From NCBI GenBank assembly GCA_038501625.1, contig JAZAYU010000169.1, positions 124,001-188,000 on the forward strand: a DNA stretch of 64,000 nt, given 5' to 3'. Below the pieces are notes generated by a model. It was not told where the DNA came from and did not search any database. It saw only the letters and a program-made list of their open reading frames with translations. Both the position numbers and the translations under genes were made by a program. Shown here piece by piece: positions 44,892 to 55,449 of the stretch. The stretch is from Corbicula japonica. Taxonomy: Eukaryota; Mollusca; Bivalvia; Venerida; Cyrenidae. Every line of letters starts with the position of its first letter. Position 1 is the first letter of the stretch.

Positions 44892-45824
44892 AAGTACCAA
44901 CCGATGATAAAAAGTGGTCAATGACATGTAGATCCTTACCCGTTACTCAATCATGTGGGAAACTAGAAAAAAGCGGCCTGAAGATCCGCGAGGTCTCATC
45001 AAGTTCTATACCAGTTGCTTTAGATCATTAGATTTTTTACTGAACAGGAGGCGAACAATTTAGGTTCGACTCAGCCTGCACTGATTACATTCTTATCTGG
45101 ATCTATAATGGTTGCACACGGGACTTAAGCCATATTCCGTGAAATAGAGGGTTATATTAGTTTATAAAAAATATAATGATTTACCGCTGCTTTTTGTAGA
45201 TGGCTGTTTAACTTTCACCACGTATATACGGGTTTAATCAAGGGCGAAAAGTGGTGATTAAATTAGCTAGATGTCAACTGGTTGCCTTTTGGCCTGAAAG
45301 TAGCTAATATTCTGAAAACAAACAATGTAGATCCTGATCGAAAGACACGAATGATTTACACTGTTTTCCATAAGATAACATCCTTATTTCATTGACCTTA
45401 ATCAACATTAATTCATTTGCTAAAATCAATCCTTTTTTGAAAATGCTTAGTTGTCAGGCATTGCTTATAATTGTTGTTATTTTCTCGCTCTTAAGAGAAC
45501 ATAAGGATTGCTTTTTCCTTCCGTCGGTTCATCTGTCAATAATTTTTGTTTTGTTTTTGACATTTGTTTTTTCCTCAAACATTCAAATTAAGCCGAGAAA
45601 GAAAAAAATATGAGTTGTTCTCGTTTCTTGATCAACCCTCCTTTTTGCCGACGACCTATATTTTAAATGGCATTATTGTATTGGACTCAAGTTAAAAATT
45701 GCTCAGAATATCGTTTGTGCAAATGTATTTTTCAAGAAAGCAACAAATGACTTATCTAATGTTTTTTCTTTACAATATTATTATGATGTGTATGTTAGTG
45801 AGCTTTTGCATGCATTATTGCTGA
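44892..45824. other. Intron sequence, nothing recognised
   Basis: AT-rich. The 73-codon frame at 45392-45613 is hydrophobic and low-complexity, without a domain. Confidence 0.4.
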
Positions 45825-46135
45825 GTTCATGGATGGGTTGAGTTATTCCACCATGAAAACTTGTACTTTTTGTTAATTTGAGAACCAATTGAAGCAAATG
45901 GAAGGTTGGTGTAACCTAGAACCTGGTTTGAACCCAGAGTGACAAATTGTTATGCCACTGACCGTTACAAGGTGGTAATCCTAAGTATTCTCTTTATCGT
46001 TAATGGTTTGTGGTGTATACTTTGAAACTGACACCTTTATTAACGCATGCTTCCTTCTTCTTTTTACATTTTGACTGATTCGGGAGGCTGTTTTTTGTCT
46101 GGTTGTGGCCATTTCAGATATGCTCATTTCATTTT
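45825..46135 (+). repeat. Family A repeat, long plus-strand copy
   Basis: Includes GAGTTATTCCACCATGAAAA, GTAACCTAGAACCTGGTTT, GACCGTTACAAGG and GATATGCTCATTTCA. Confidence 0.65.
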
Positions 46136-46189
46136 AAAAACAATTTGCAAATGCTGAGCAAAGAACTATAATTTATGAACTGACATACA

Positions 46190-47060
46190 TTTTACTCTAG
46201 ATAGGTTAATCACAAGGCCTGCAGAGCGCTGTAGACTATCACGTTGGTAACCTTTCTTTTTTAATTTACAGAAGGTATTTACGAATAACCGGGGAAAATT
46301 AAAATTGTCTTTTATTTTCATAAGCTAATTAACTAATTCCCCATAAATACAACTGGCTGGGATACCTTTACCTTGTTGCTGATGTTGTTAGTGATTTTAA
46401 ACTGCCCTTGTATTTTTTAATTAAATCTGGGTATCGGTGATAAAACTTACTTAATTTATGATACCGATAACCATGTTTTAAAAGTCTATTTCTGTTATGC
46501 ACAGATAACGTTCATTGAAATCATCAACATCATTGCAAGCTCAAGAAAAGCGAACAAGCTGTGAGATATAAACCCCGTCAGATGTAGCACGCGGAACATC
46601 GCCGTCTAGAAACGGAAAATTTACTCTATTAAAATCGTATATTTTATCATATATTTTAGTAGTAACGTATCCATTTACAAAAGAAAGATTAAGATCAAGA
46701 AAGTTTGTTTGCTTTTCCGATGTGTCGCTTTATTAAGTTGTAGTTCACCAGGGTAAATTTTATTAACACGAGATGGAAAATGGTTATTATCTATATTCAA
46801 CGAATCATCGAGGTGTTGTTAAAAGCTGTAATAATGTCATCTTGATGTTCGGTAGAAAGAAATTACATAAAATCTCTTTCATAACAGAATGAAAACTGAT
46901 CAGCAACAAGGGGTGCACAATTAGTACCCATCGGAATGCCTTTTACTTGTTTATAAATAGAGGTATCGAATCTCACATAAATATTATCCAATAAAATTGT
47001 GGGCTTCTCGATAAGGTCTTGACAGGAATTGTCGAAAAATCTCAATCCTTGTAGTGTTGG
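46190..47060 (-). pseudogene. YLDD-type RT element fragment, decayed
   Basis: The minus-strand frame 47045-46863 encodes an RT segment with KGIPMGTNCAPLVAD and FCYERDFM, the palm region just upstream of the YLDD box. After 46860 the homology to 43389-42976 continues with frameshifts down to about 46480, then the UTR with GCCTGCAGAGCGC to about 46200. Together with 42976-43440 it allows the family's RT order to be read. Confidence 0.65.
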
Positions 47061-47159
47061 AACCTGTTATCTATTTGCTTCGAATATTGGCCATGGTCCC
47101 TCTCCCAAAAAAATATAGATTATTACGGTTTTAATGCTTGTACATATTAACTGTTAACT

Positions 47160-47465
47160 AGTCGATGGGTAGGTTGGAGTTATTTCACCAAGACAACTTG
47201 TACATGATTTGTGAAATGAGAACCTGTTGGGGCAAATGTGAGGTTGGTGCACCCTAGAACCTGGTTTAATCCTCCAGTGGCAATTTGATTTGCCAGTGAA
47301 AATTCCAAGTCGGTAACCCATGGGTTCTCAGTTTTGTTGTTTGTTTGTGGTGTCTTTTTGAACTGATCATTTTATTAACCATGCTCTCTCCCGCTCTCTT
47401 CTTTTTGACGGTGTTGGGAGGCTGTTTGTTCTGAATATGGAAATTACTGATATGTATTTTTCACC
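47160..47465 (+). repeat. Family A repeat, plus strand, just upstream of exon 3
   Basis: Includes GTTGGAGTTATTTCACCAAG, CACCCTAGAACCTGGTTTAA and GGAGGCTGTTTGTTCTG. The open frame from 47437 starts in this repeat, so its first 50 or so residues are not part of the exon. Confidence 0.7.
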
Positions 47466-47590
47466 TTTTTGCAATTGTTGCAGTATTTATTATTGCAAAT
47501 GCTTTTTCTCTGAAAATTTGGGTTTGTTTCTGTATCAGCAGCTGCTTTCTGCTGATGTTCCTGTGCAAAAATATTGCCTTTTCATTTCAG

Positions 47591-48432
47591 TTCCAGATGG
47601 GCTAGATGTCACGTTACTTCCAAAGATTTCACAACGAACGCCCGATCCCCCACAACTTATGACGACGTTCAAGCCACGTCCAATAACACCAACTAGATTT
47701 ACATTAGAGGACGGTTCAAGACAACAAAAAATTGTTTCAAACAGTGCTTCTTTACCTAGAAAACAATTTTCAGGAGATTTGTTAAACAATGATCTGGAAG
47801 AGGATCGGGTTTACATGAATGTAAGATCCCATTCTGGATCTTTAAGACATATCACTAGTTCAAGTTCAGATTTTAGGGTGGGATTGAATTACGGAAAAAA
47901 TGATTGTGTGAAACCAGGTCAGTTTAGAAGTCGGACACCTGAGCCCGCAATAACGCAAAGGACGCAAATACCAGAACCGAACAGGCCCAAAAGCCCTACA
48001 GTCTCCGATATAAGCAGCAAATCTTCGATAAATAGTTTATATGGTCGATTTCCGGTTGGACGTCGTCCGTCAGATTCGTGTAGCAGTTTCCGTGTTCCTG
48101 ATAGAAATTTCAATGACAATTTTCTAATACAAAGCAAGCAAACTGACACATCTAGACGTATAAATGCAACTGTGCCAGAGGATACCGGCCGCTCACACAG
48201 ACAAAGTACGCCTTTTGAATTAGAAGAGCCAGTATCTAGAAAATATACTGAAATGCAATTACCACCAACACGGCCTTCTTGTATTTCATCTAGTCATAAT
48301 TCCTCGGACCCATTACATTATCTGGGTAATAAAGAGGACGACCAGAAATTTATTGAAATAAATATATCATTAAAAGGACAACAAAATGGGTTTGGACTAC
48401 AAATAATTGGTGGAATGGAGATAGGCTCACAG
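47591..48432 (+). CDS. Exon: Ser/Pro-rich linker and start of third PDZ
   Basis: Acceptor TTCATTTCAG, donor CAG|GTATGT; phase 1 in, phase 0 out. About 280 residues. The linker is Ser/Thr/Pro/Arg-rich (for example KPRPITPTRF, SRTPEPAITQRTQ, SPTVSDISSKSSINSLYGRF). It has many potential phosphorylation sites and no fold, as in MAGI linkers. The last 35 residues begin a PDZ: FIEINISLKGQQNGFGLQIIGGMEIGSQ is split by the intron after its carboxylate-binding loop GFGL. The intron position inside a PDZ after the first beta strands is shared with PDZ1. Confidence 0.85.
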
Positions 48433-48504
48433 GTATGTAAAAACGGCACATTCTTAGTTGTAATATTCCTGTTCATTGATGAGAAAACGAGTAACTTTAT
48501 ATTT

Positions 48505-49435
48505 CAGATCTTTTGTTAACCGTATGGCAAAAATAACCAATGACTTCAAAGAAAACCTAGACCAAGATGACCCATATTCGAACTTGTCCGAGAAATCATT
48601 GGGACAAACATCCTGACCAAGTTTCATGACAATCGGAGCAAAAAAGTTACCGCTAGTGTGTTAACAAGAAAATTCTATTTTTAGTAACAGTGACCTAGTT
48701 TTGGGACCCAGTTGACCCATATTCGAACTGTACTGAGAAATCATTGGGACAAACATCCTGACCAAGTTTCATGACAATCGGAGCAAAAATGTGACCGCTA
48801 CAGTGTTAACAAGAAAATTCTATTTTTAGTAAAAGTGACCTAGTTTTTGAACCCAGATGATCCATATTTGAACTCGTCCGAAAAATCATTGGGACAAACA
48901 TACTGACCAAGTTTCATGACAATCGGAGCAAAAATGTAACCACTAGAGTGTTAACAAGAAAAAATTACTTTTAGCAACAGTGACCTAGTTTTTGGACCCA
49001 GATGACCCATATTCAAATTCCTCTGAGAAATCATCGGGACAAACATCCCGACCAAGTTTCATGACAATCGGAGCAAAAATGTGACCTCTACAGTGTTTAC
49101 AAACAAATTCTATTTTTAGTAACAGGGACCTAGTTTTTAGACCCAGATGACCCATATTCGAACTATTCAAAGAAATAATTGGGACAAACATCCTGACCAA
49201 GTTTCATGACAATGGGAGCAAAAATGTGACCGCTAGAGTGTTAACCTGAAAATTCTGTTTTTAGTAACAGGGACCTAGTATTTGGACCCAGATGACCCAT
49301 ATTCGAACTCTTCCGAGAAATCATTGGGACAAACATCCTGACCAAGTTTCATGACAATCAGAGCAAAAATGTGACCACTAGAGTGTTAACGAACTAAGTG
49401 TGGACGGACGACAGACGACGGACGACGGACATTCA
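48505..49435. repeat. Six-unit tandem array, 145-bp period, in intron 3
   Basis: CTGACCAAGTTTCATGACAA recurs at about 48613, 48758, 48903, 49049, 49193 and 49338, spaced 145-146 bp. It ends in GGACGGACGACAGACGACGG and a TCACCTGAGC-type short inverted motif. The units are clearly related to those at 25720-28205. Confidence 0.9.
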
Positions 49436-49589
49436 TCGATCCTAATAGCTCACCCTGAGCCAGCTCAGGTGAGCTAAAAATGTGCATTTTATTTTCCCAG
49501 TAAAGGTCTTGGATGTAAAAATAACAATCCCTCATATTCAATCATTGCTGTTACCAGTTACGTACTGATTTGGCATCATTTTATATATC

Positions 49590-49870
49590 AAAACTTGTTC
49601 GCTTCGCTAGAGCTTGTAATGATGTCAATGATTTCAATGAACGTGATCTTCAAAAGAAAAACGTTTAAAACAAGGTTATCAGTATCACAAAGTAAGGAAA
49701 ACCTTTTGCAAATTTTATAGCCGATACTTGGATTTAATTTATAAATACATTTGCAGTTTAAAAAAAAATTGAAATATGCATATCAGGAATTGCCACATTC
49801 AGAAAACAACAGCCTCCCCACACAGTCAAGAAGAAGAGAGGGGGAGAGAGCATGGTTAATAAAATAATCA
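49590..49870. pseudogene. RT tail remnant (+) followed by family A fragment (-)
   Basis: CGCTAGAGCTTGTAATGATG encodes the RFARACND motif of the YLDD-type RT, on the plus strand to about 49745. Then an inverse family A fragment runs to about 49870. Confidence 0.55.
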
Positions 49871-50294
49871 GTTTAAAAAGCACTATTGCAAGAAGGTTTT
49901 TCACATCAAGTTTCTTTTACATTTGGCATTCAGGGGGCATACATGTTTTACAAACATCTCTCTTTTGTTCTTTTTCATGCATGTTTATGGTTTCTATCAT
50001 AATGAAATTTAAAAAAACAAGTTTAAACATGTACTTTTCATCTATGAAGTGTATCATTTGGGTCAAGTTTGCCTGCACGCTTGTGGATGTTGTTAGGCAG
50101 ACTTTTCACACAATAATGTAAGGGATGGCCTTGCATAAATGTATTTAACTTCTCTGATTTCTATCGTACTCTAGTAGTAACCCATTAAAATATTAAATAA
50201 TATAAATAAAATGCATTGATGAATAAATGCGGCCTCATTTACCCCAATCGTCTGGGATGGATTAAAATTGTTGTGTTTATTGGTGTTGATTTTA

Positions 50295-50445
50295 AATTTA
50301 GCACATCCCGGGCTAGACGGCGTGGGCAGTAATATGCATTTCCATTACTGCCCATTAACAGGCTCAATAAAACCGAGCCTACAAATATTTTCATATTTAT
50401 TGCTTCGGTGGCTTCGCTTCGAAAGTTCCCTTTTCATCTATTGTT
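50295..50445 (+). repeat. Family B twin-hairpin repeat, best-preserved copy
   Basis: Contains GGGCAGTAAT-ATGCATTTCC-ATTACTGCCC, then AGGCTCAATAAAACCGAGCCT and TTCCCTTTTCATCTA. Both stems are perfect here. Confidence 0.8.
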
Positions 50446-50796
50446 ATTATTAGTATTCTATTGTGTGCGAATATAATCTGAGAATAACACGTTTGTGATG
50501 ATTAGTTGTATCCACTTTTAAGCTTCTTGTCAGGATTTACACTCTTCGATATCCATATAATGAACTCACTATTATATATTTATTTCTGAAATATATTTCT
50601 TTAAAAAATGAGTGCACTGGCCTTTGTGACGATAATGATTTTCTAATAATACTTACATCGAATAGCGTTCATAAAGTGGGTAAAGGATTAAAGCAAATAA
50701 ATTTTACCTGTTTGAAAGATAAAGCCATGCTGATGTTAATGGTAAATGATGTAAAATGTGAGTTGGTATTTTGATATAAGTTAAATGTATGTATAG

Positions 50797-50989
50797 GTTG
50801 TTGTAGCCTACATTGTCCCTGGTGGTGCCGCTGATCAAGATGGTCGATTGCGAGCTGGCGACGAGATCTTGTTCTGTGACGGTGACTGTGTAATCAATGC
50901 TTCTCACCACAAAGTTGTCATCCTCATGAATACTGCAGCGGCAAGGGGTCAAGTGTCACTAGGTATACGACGTACAGTTCCGTATACAG
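50797..50989 (+). CDS. Exon: remainder of third PDZ
   Basis: Acceptor GTATGTATAG, donor ACA G|GTACTG; phase 0 in, phase 1 out. It encodes VVVAYIVPGGAADQDGRLRA, then GDEILFCDGD and INASHHKVVILM, ending VSLGIRRTVPYT. The pattern (HIVPxGAADxDGRLRxGDE, then SHxxVVxLM, then VRR) is that of the MAGI PDZ following the long linker. The alpha-B1 His is kept. Without splicing the frame reads five more codons (GTGI) to a stop at 51001, with AATAAA at 51029. Confidence 0.9.
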
Positions 50990-51028
50990 GTACTGGTATA
51001 TAGCTTTCATTTAGCTTTCGACTAGAAT

Positions 51029-51034
51029 AATAAA
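51029..51034 (+). terminator. Possible polyadenylation signal for a PDZ-only transcript
   Basis: AATAAA 26 bp after the read-through stop. In AT-rich intron sequence this can be chance. Confidence 0.25.
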
Positions 51035-51162
51035 ACATTGATTGAAATAATGTAATATATTTATCCGCATTGTTCACTTTCTTATTAAACGTATTCAAAT
51101 ATAAAAACAGAAAAATTTAATGTTGTCTTGAGGTTTCAAGTCAAGAAATATAGAATATTAGG

Positions 51163-51287
51163 TTACTGTCTTACCAAGCTTGAATTTATTAGGCGAGTAG
51201 GAGAAAAATATACAGGGCGAGGCTCTGCCGAGCCCGGTATATTTTTCGGAGACGAGCCTAATAAATTCAAGCTTGGTAAGACAGTAA
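51163..51287. repeat. 125-bp hairpin element between PDZ and kinase exons
   Basis: Perfect 32-bp inverted arms (51163-51194 and 51256-51287). Between them an imperfect stem continues around GAGGCTCTGCCGAGCC. Typical of hairpin MITEs. It lies wholly in the intron separating the scaffold and kinase halves. Confidence 0.9.
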
Positions 51288-51367
51288 TATACCTGTTATT
51301 CAACTTTCCGGAATGAGGTGGTTTATTGAGAAAACTAAAGGTGTTGATGTTCAACTATTGATTTTAG

Positions 51368-51622
51368 ATACCAGCATTGTCAGACAGGGGATGGAAGTTA
51401 TCACACCAAGACCCAAAGAAATCACTTTGCAATTCACAGAACTATCCATCAAATTATCATTGAAAAAGAGGCGGAAACTACTTGGACACAGGTCTCCGAA
51501 GGAAGCATGTTTCTATGACGGACGGCTGATTTTACTTTCAAACAAAGACAAGAACAATATTAAAAGAGCGTGTAGGCCAACAAATGAGATTGGTAAAGGA
51601 GGTTTCGGCACAGTCTACAAAC
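51368..51622 (+). CDS. Exon: basic linker and kinase Gly-rich loop
   Basis: Acceptor TTGATTTTAG, donor AAA C|GTAAAT; phase 1 in, phase 1 out. It encodes about 85 residues: a Lys/Arg-rich linker (LSLKKRRKLLGHRSPKEA) and then NEIGKGGFGTVYK, the glycine-rich ATP loop. The frame is open upstream to an ATG at 51313, so this could also be a first exon of a separate kinase gene. The acceptor's pyrimidine tract is weak. Confidence 0.8.
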
Positions 51623-51884
51623 GTAAATGTACATTTATAACTGCCTGATGGAAATCTTAAATTTATAAAGATGAATATAAAAACCTAAATAATAATTAAT
51701 CGCTTCTCTCCGTCCAATTTACCTTTGTATGTAAATTGTTTTGCCTTTAATATTTTTCGAGTACAATATTTGACAGGAGATCATAAAACTGTAATAAAAA
51801 GTGAAATATGCATATCATGAAATCGCCACTCTCAGAAAACAAAGACTCTTAGATGATTATCTATCGAAAACAATTATCTTTTCT

Positions 51885-51950
51885 CAACCAGGAGCTAGGC
51901 GGCGTGGGCATTAATATTAATTTCCATAACTGCCAATGAATAACTCCAGA
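51885..51950 (+). repeat. Family B partial copy
   Basis: GGAGCTAGGCGGCGTGGGCA followed by a decayed first hairpin. Confidence 0.5.
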
Positions 51951-52096
51951 TATCTAACGAATATTGCGAAAGCATACAGATTGTCACCTATCGTGAAAAT
52001 GTTAACAAATTGAATTCAATATAATATCATTATTGATGCTTTTTAGATCAGTTAAGGACGTAATTTTTCGCATTAACCGCTATTTTCTCATTATAG

Positions 52097-52176
52097 AATC
52101 AAATAATGGGTTTGGAATGCAAATCGCAATTAAGAAAATTACAGCAAAGTCTGAAGAACTGGATTCTGCGAGAAAA
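52097..52176 (+). CDS. Exon: kinase beta-3 strand (catalytic Lys)
   Basis: Acceptor CATTATAG, donor AAA|GTAAGT; phase 1 in, phase 0 out. The 27 residues include MQIAIKKITA; its first Lys fits the VAIK lysine that anchors ATP phosphates, paired with the Glu in the next exon. Confidence 0.85.
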
Positions 52177-52479
52177 GTAAGTAATAGTATTTTAGTTGTA
52201 CTTATGACAACTCTCCACGTAATTTTTGGGGGTAGCAATTAATACTGGCTTCGTCTGATTTTGTATTATACTTTTGTCCTGATGATTTCTTTTGAAAATT
52301 AATAAAAATTGGAATATTTGTATGCGGTCATATGAAAACAAACCTAAACAAGAATCGTACCTCCAGCATGCGAAGACAAATTATTTGACAAATATGCTCG
52401 TTCGTTTTAAGAAATAAATCTAGATGTTTTCGACTACTGCAAATAAAGTCGATACGGAACGAGCAATTATGATAACAAA

Positions 52480-52575
52480 GTGAAATATTCTTATCAGGAA
52501 TCGCCACATCCACAAACACAGCCTCCCCACCCAGCAAAAAAGAAAAGAGGAAAAGTGAGCATGTTGTTATACGAA
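52480..52575 (-). repeat. Family A fragment, minus strand
   Basis: ATTCTTATCAGGAATCGCC and AACACAGCCTCCCCACCCAG. Confidence 0.6.
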
Positions 52576-52594
52576 TGTCAATTCAAAGGGAAAT

Positions 52595-52770
52595 GAGAAT
52601 GATATTGCCTCTACTTGGGAGCGATCCAGCGCTTAGCATTGCATTTCCGACTACGTAACCGATTGAGCTAGCCGAGAAAACCCCAGAAAAGGAATACAGA
52701 GTGATCGAATAGCCCTGATATACGTTATCATCACTGCATGACATCTGTAATGGGTTATTCTACTGATAAC
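52595..52770 (-). repeat. tRNA-related SINE-like repeat, copy 1
   Basis: On the minus strand, a TAGCTCAATCGG box (A-box-like, near 52660-52672) and GGATCGCTCCC (B-box-like, 52618-52628), as in tRNA-derived SINE heads. Shares about 180 bp with 54980-55150, including AGCCCTGATATACGTTATCA. Confidence 0.55.
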
Positions 52771-53004
52771 AGCACTGATTATATGTGTACGGGAAGACCT
52801 TTAACGGCCGCCACACGGCACAAATAGCGCTACCGTGAATTTCATTACTATCGTCTTTTGATACTGTAAAAAGGAATCATAACTTTACAACCGTCAGCAT
52901 TTTTAAATAAAATTGCTGTATAAAGTATAAAAACCGCTTTTTCGAAAAAAAAACAACAGCAAAGATTAGGGTACCTCGTAGGTTGGTTGACGAGCGGGCG
53001 AACC

Positions 53005-53070
53005 CAAAATGGCAATTTGTTTTGCCAGCGACCGTTCCAAGGCGGTTTCTCATGTTTGTGTCTGTTTTGA
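53005..53070 (+). repeat. Family A fragment, plus strand
   Basis: TTTGTTTTGCCAGCGACCGT and CCAAGGCGGT. Confidence 0.6.
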
Positions 53071-53627
53071 AGCTGTTCATTCTATGTATTTGCAGAATTC
53101 GTTCACGTGTTTTTTTTTAATGCTTATTAGAGTATATATCTCTATAACTGCCGGCAGAGGAGACTTACCCTTACTTGAAATGATGATTAAATGCTAAAAG
53201 ATGATATGCAATGCCAAGTTATCTTTGTTCTGCCTTTGGTTTTTGCAGAATGATGATATCCCATTAGTACGATACGTCAAATCTGTCTACAGCATGCCAT
53301 ATTAACATTCTCTTCATGCTTTAAATTGATATTTTTTGTGAGTTTTCGTACAACTAACAAAGGAAATTGAATAAATAATTTTAATAGGTTTTGTGCATAA
53401 ACGTTTAGCGCTTTTTCTGATTTACATATTTATCCAACAGTTTCTTCACTCTTGATGTAATATTTGAACAACTGTCCGGAGTTATTTATCAATTAAACTG
53501 ATTGTCTTGCTATATGATGAAACTATCAACACATAAATCCATTGTAATTCTTTATTTACAAATCTGAGGTCAGAGCTATTTTTTTGCATTTTTATGCAGC
53601 TTGTTAAACTTGAGTTTTATGTTTCAG

Positions 53628-53701
53628 GAAATGTTTGCATCAAGAATATTACATCCATTTATTTTACCGCTTCTTGCAACCTTTGAAGAAGACCGGAAAA
53701 A
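53628..53701 (+). CDS. Exon: kinase alpha-C helix
   Basis: Acceptor ATGTTTCAG, donor AA|GTTAGT; phase 0 in, phase 2 out. It encodes EMFASRILHPFILPLLATFE. The Glu lies eight residues before HP, the spacing of the alpha-C Glu that pairs with the beta-3 Lys. HPFILPLL matches the HPNIVxLL turn of subdomain IV. Confidence 0.85.
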
Positions 53702-54062
53702 GTTAGTTAGATCTACGTTTTGTTATTTAATAAAGTTGTCTATCTTTTATTCTTACATTTTGATACGTAAAATCAATGAGTATTTTATATAAGTCAACCG
53801 ATATAAACAAGAGGTCAAATTAGTGTAACTATACTTTTTCTAAAAAACATAAATCAGTTTTTAAGATATTGGCTCAACATGCATACTATATTTAATGAAC
53901 TCTTCAATTGGTTGGATAGTTCAAGCATACGCGGACATACGACTTGCACGTGTATAAGCTCACTTTAAAAAGTGATAACTTACCCGTCATTTATCACATG
54001 GACTCAAAACATAAACCAATACAGCAAAGAAAGCTAATAAACACATTTACTATTATCTTCAG

Positions 54063-54248
54063 TTTGAGTTCTGACATATTCTTTATATCTCCGTACTGTG
54101 CGAATGGGGACCTGAACACAGTTCTGAAAGGATGCAAAAAAAATCCTATCATTTCTAATACTTGGATGAATCAGACGCAGAGGATCCGCATTTGTCTACA
54201 GATAGCCCTGGCGATACAGTACTTGCATACACCGGTGCCAAATGTTAG
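54063..54248 (+). CDS. Exon: kinase hinge and alpha-E helix
   Basis: Acceptor TATCTTCAG, donor AG|GTATAT; phase 2 in, phase 2 out. It encodes DIFFISPYCANGDLNTVL (hinge), then RIRICLQIALAIQYLHT (alpha-E). NGDL and the RxxIxxxIAxxLxYLH pattern are typical of TKL/RLK-Pelle kinases. By alignment to the IRAK hinge the gatekeeper is Ser rather than the Tyr characteristic of IRAKs. Confidence 0.85.
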
Positions 54249-54689
54249 GTATATCTGACTTTTGTATTTGTTTGTTTTAAGTATCAACTCACAACCACGT
54301 AAGATACATGTATAAACATTATTATGTGAAGTACTGGATTTATGTACTTTAGCTATGGCTCCATTCAGAATCATGGCAGATTTAAATGCCTCATACAGAA
54401 ACACATATGAGTAGATTGAAATTCCGTGACATAAAATGTCTATTGTTAAAGTCTGTAAGATAATGTAATCGACTTATACTGATTACCTGTTTTATCGCAG
54501 TTTTCAGCCAAGTAACCACCATTGCTCTTAGCTTCGGGCTGCTTTGTACATTCCTTACGTAGCAGAACTGCTTTGGATTCCGACAAGGTCCTCTATGAAT
54601 ATGTTATGGATTTGAAATGATTTACAGCCGTAGTTTTTTTCGAAATTTGACTTGACCGTGTAAAAGCTTGTCTGGTGTCACTTTAGGTT

Positions 54690-54780
54690 AATCCACCACG
54701 ACAAATTGAAAATATCTAGCTCGGTTTGATTGAGCCTGTTCGTGGGCAGTCATGGAAATGCATATTACTTTCCATCAACA
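54690..54780 (-). repeat. Family B partial copy, minus strand
   Basis: AGCTCGGTTTGATTGAGCCT stem followed by GGGCAGTCAT and ATGCATATTACT. Confidence 0.6.
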
Positions 54781-54979
54781 TATTCACATTCAATGCAAAG
54801 AAAAATTAGTCTAAATACTCCGCATTGCAGTTGGTATTATAAACTTCTTTTTAAAGGGTATATTATGCAGTAGACAGAATGTTTTGAAGCTGTTTGAATC
54901 CTACCAGGCGCCGATATGTTTACGATCTTTTAAGTACACGACACAAGTCTGATTTCATTACAAATCATCTATATTTTTA

Positions 54980-55150
54980 TATGAAATGATATTGCCTCTA
55001 CCTGGGAGCGAACCCACACCGTCACGGCGACAGCTTATAGCATTCAATTTCGACAACGCAACCGATCGAGCTAACCGGAGCAACCCAAAGAAAGGTTGGT
55101 CGGATAGCCCTGATATACGTTATCATCACTCTTTGACATCGGTTACGGAT
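54980..55150 (-). repeat. tRNA-related SINE-like repeat, copy 2
   Basis: On the minus strand, GGTTAGCTCGATCGG (A-box-like, about 55062-55076) and GGTTCGCTCCC (B-box-like, 55004-55014), spaced as in a tRNA gene but without a foldable anticodon arm that I can identify. Co-linear with 52595-52770. Confidence 0.6.
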
Positions 55151-55449
55151 TACATGTATAAAAACTAATTTTCAGATTTCCAGAGGCTCATAGAGGCCCA
55201 TAGAGAGCACTCAAACAATATCTCCACAACAATATAATTCAAAATTTCAACCAAATTCAGCGTAAAGCATTCTGGCATTGCCCTCATACACAGCTGTATA
55301 AAAATGATCCCGGGGTCAACCGATCCCTGTCATGAGGCTTATAAGCTAGCTTCTTTAAAACATTTTTTAAAAACGAAACTGGGATTACCAACATATTTTA
55401 CTGGAACAATACTTTAACAATTAATAATTAATATAACCAATATTGTTAA

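Noticed and set aside
47437..47590. ATG start of the long frame containing the linker exon
   Set aside because: These residues come from a family A repeat; a good acceptor (TTCATTTCAG) at 47590 in the phase required by the previous donor marks the real exon start.
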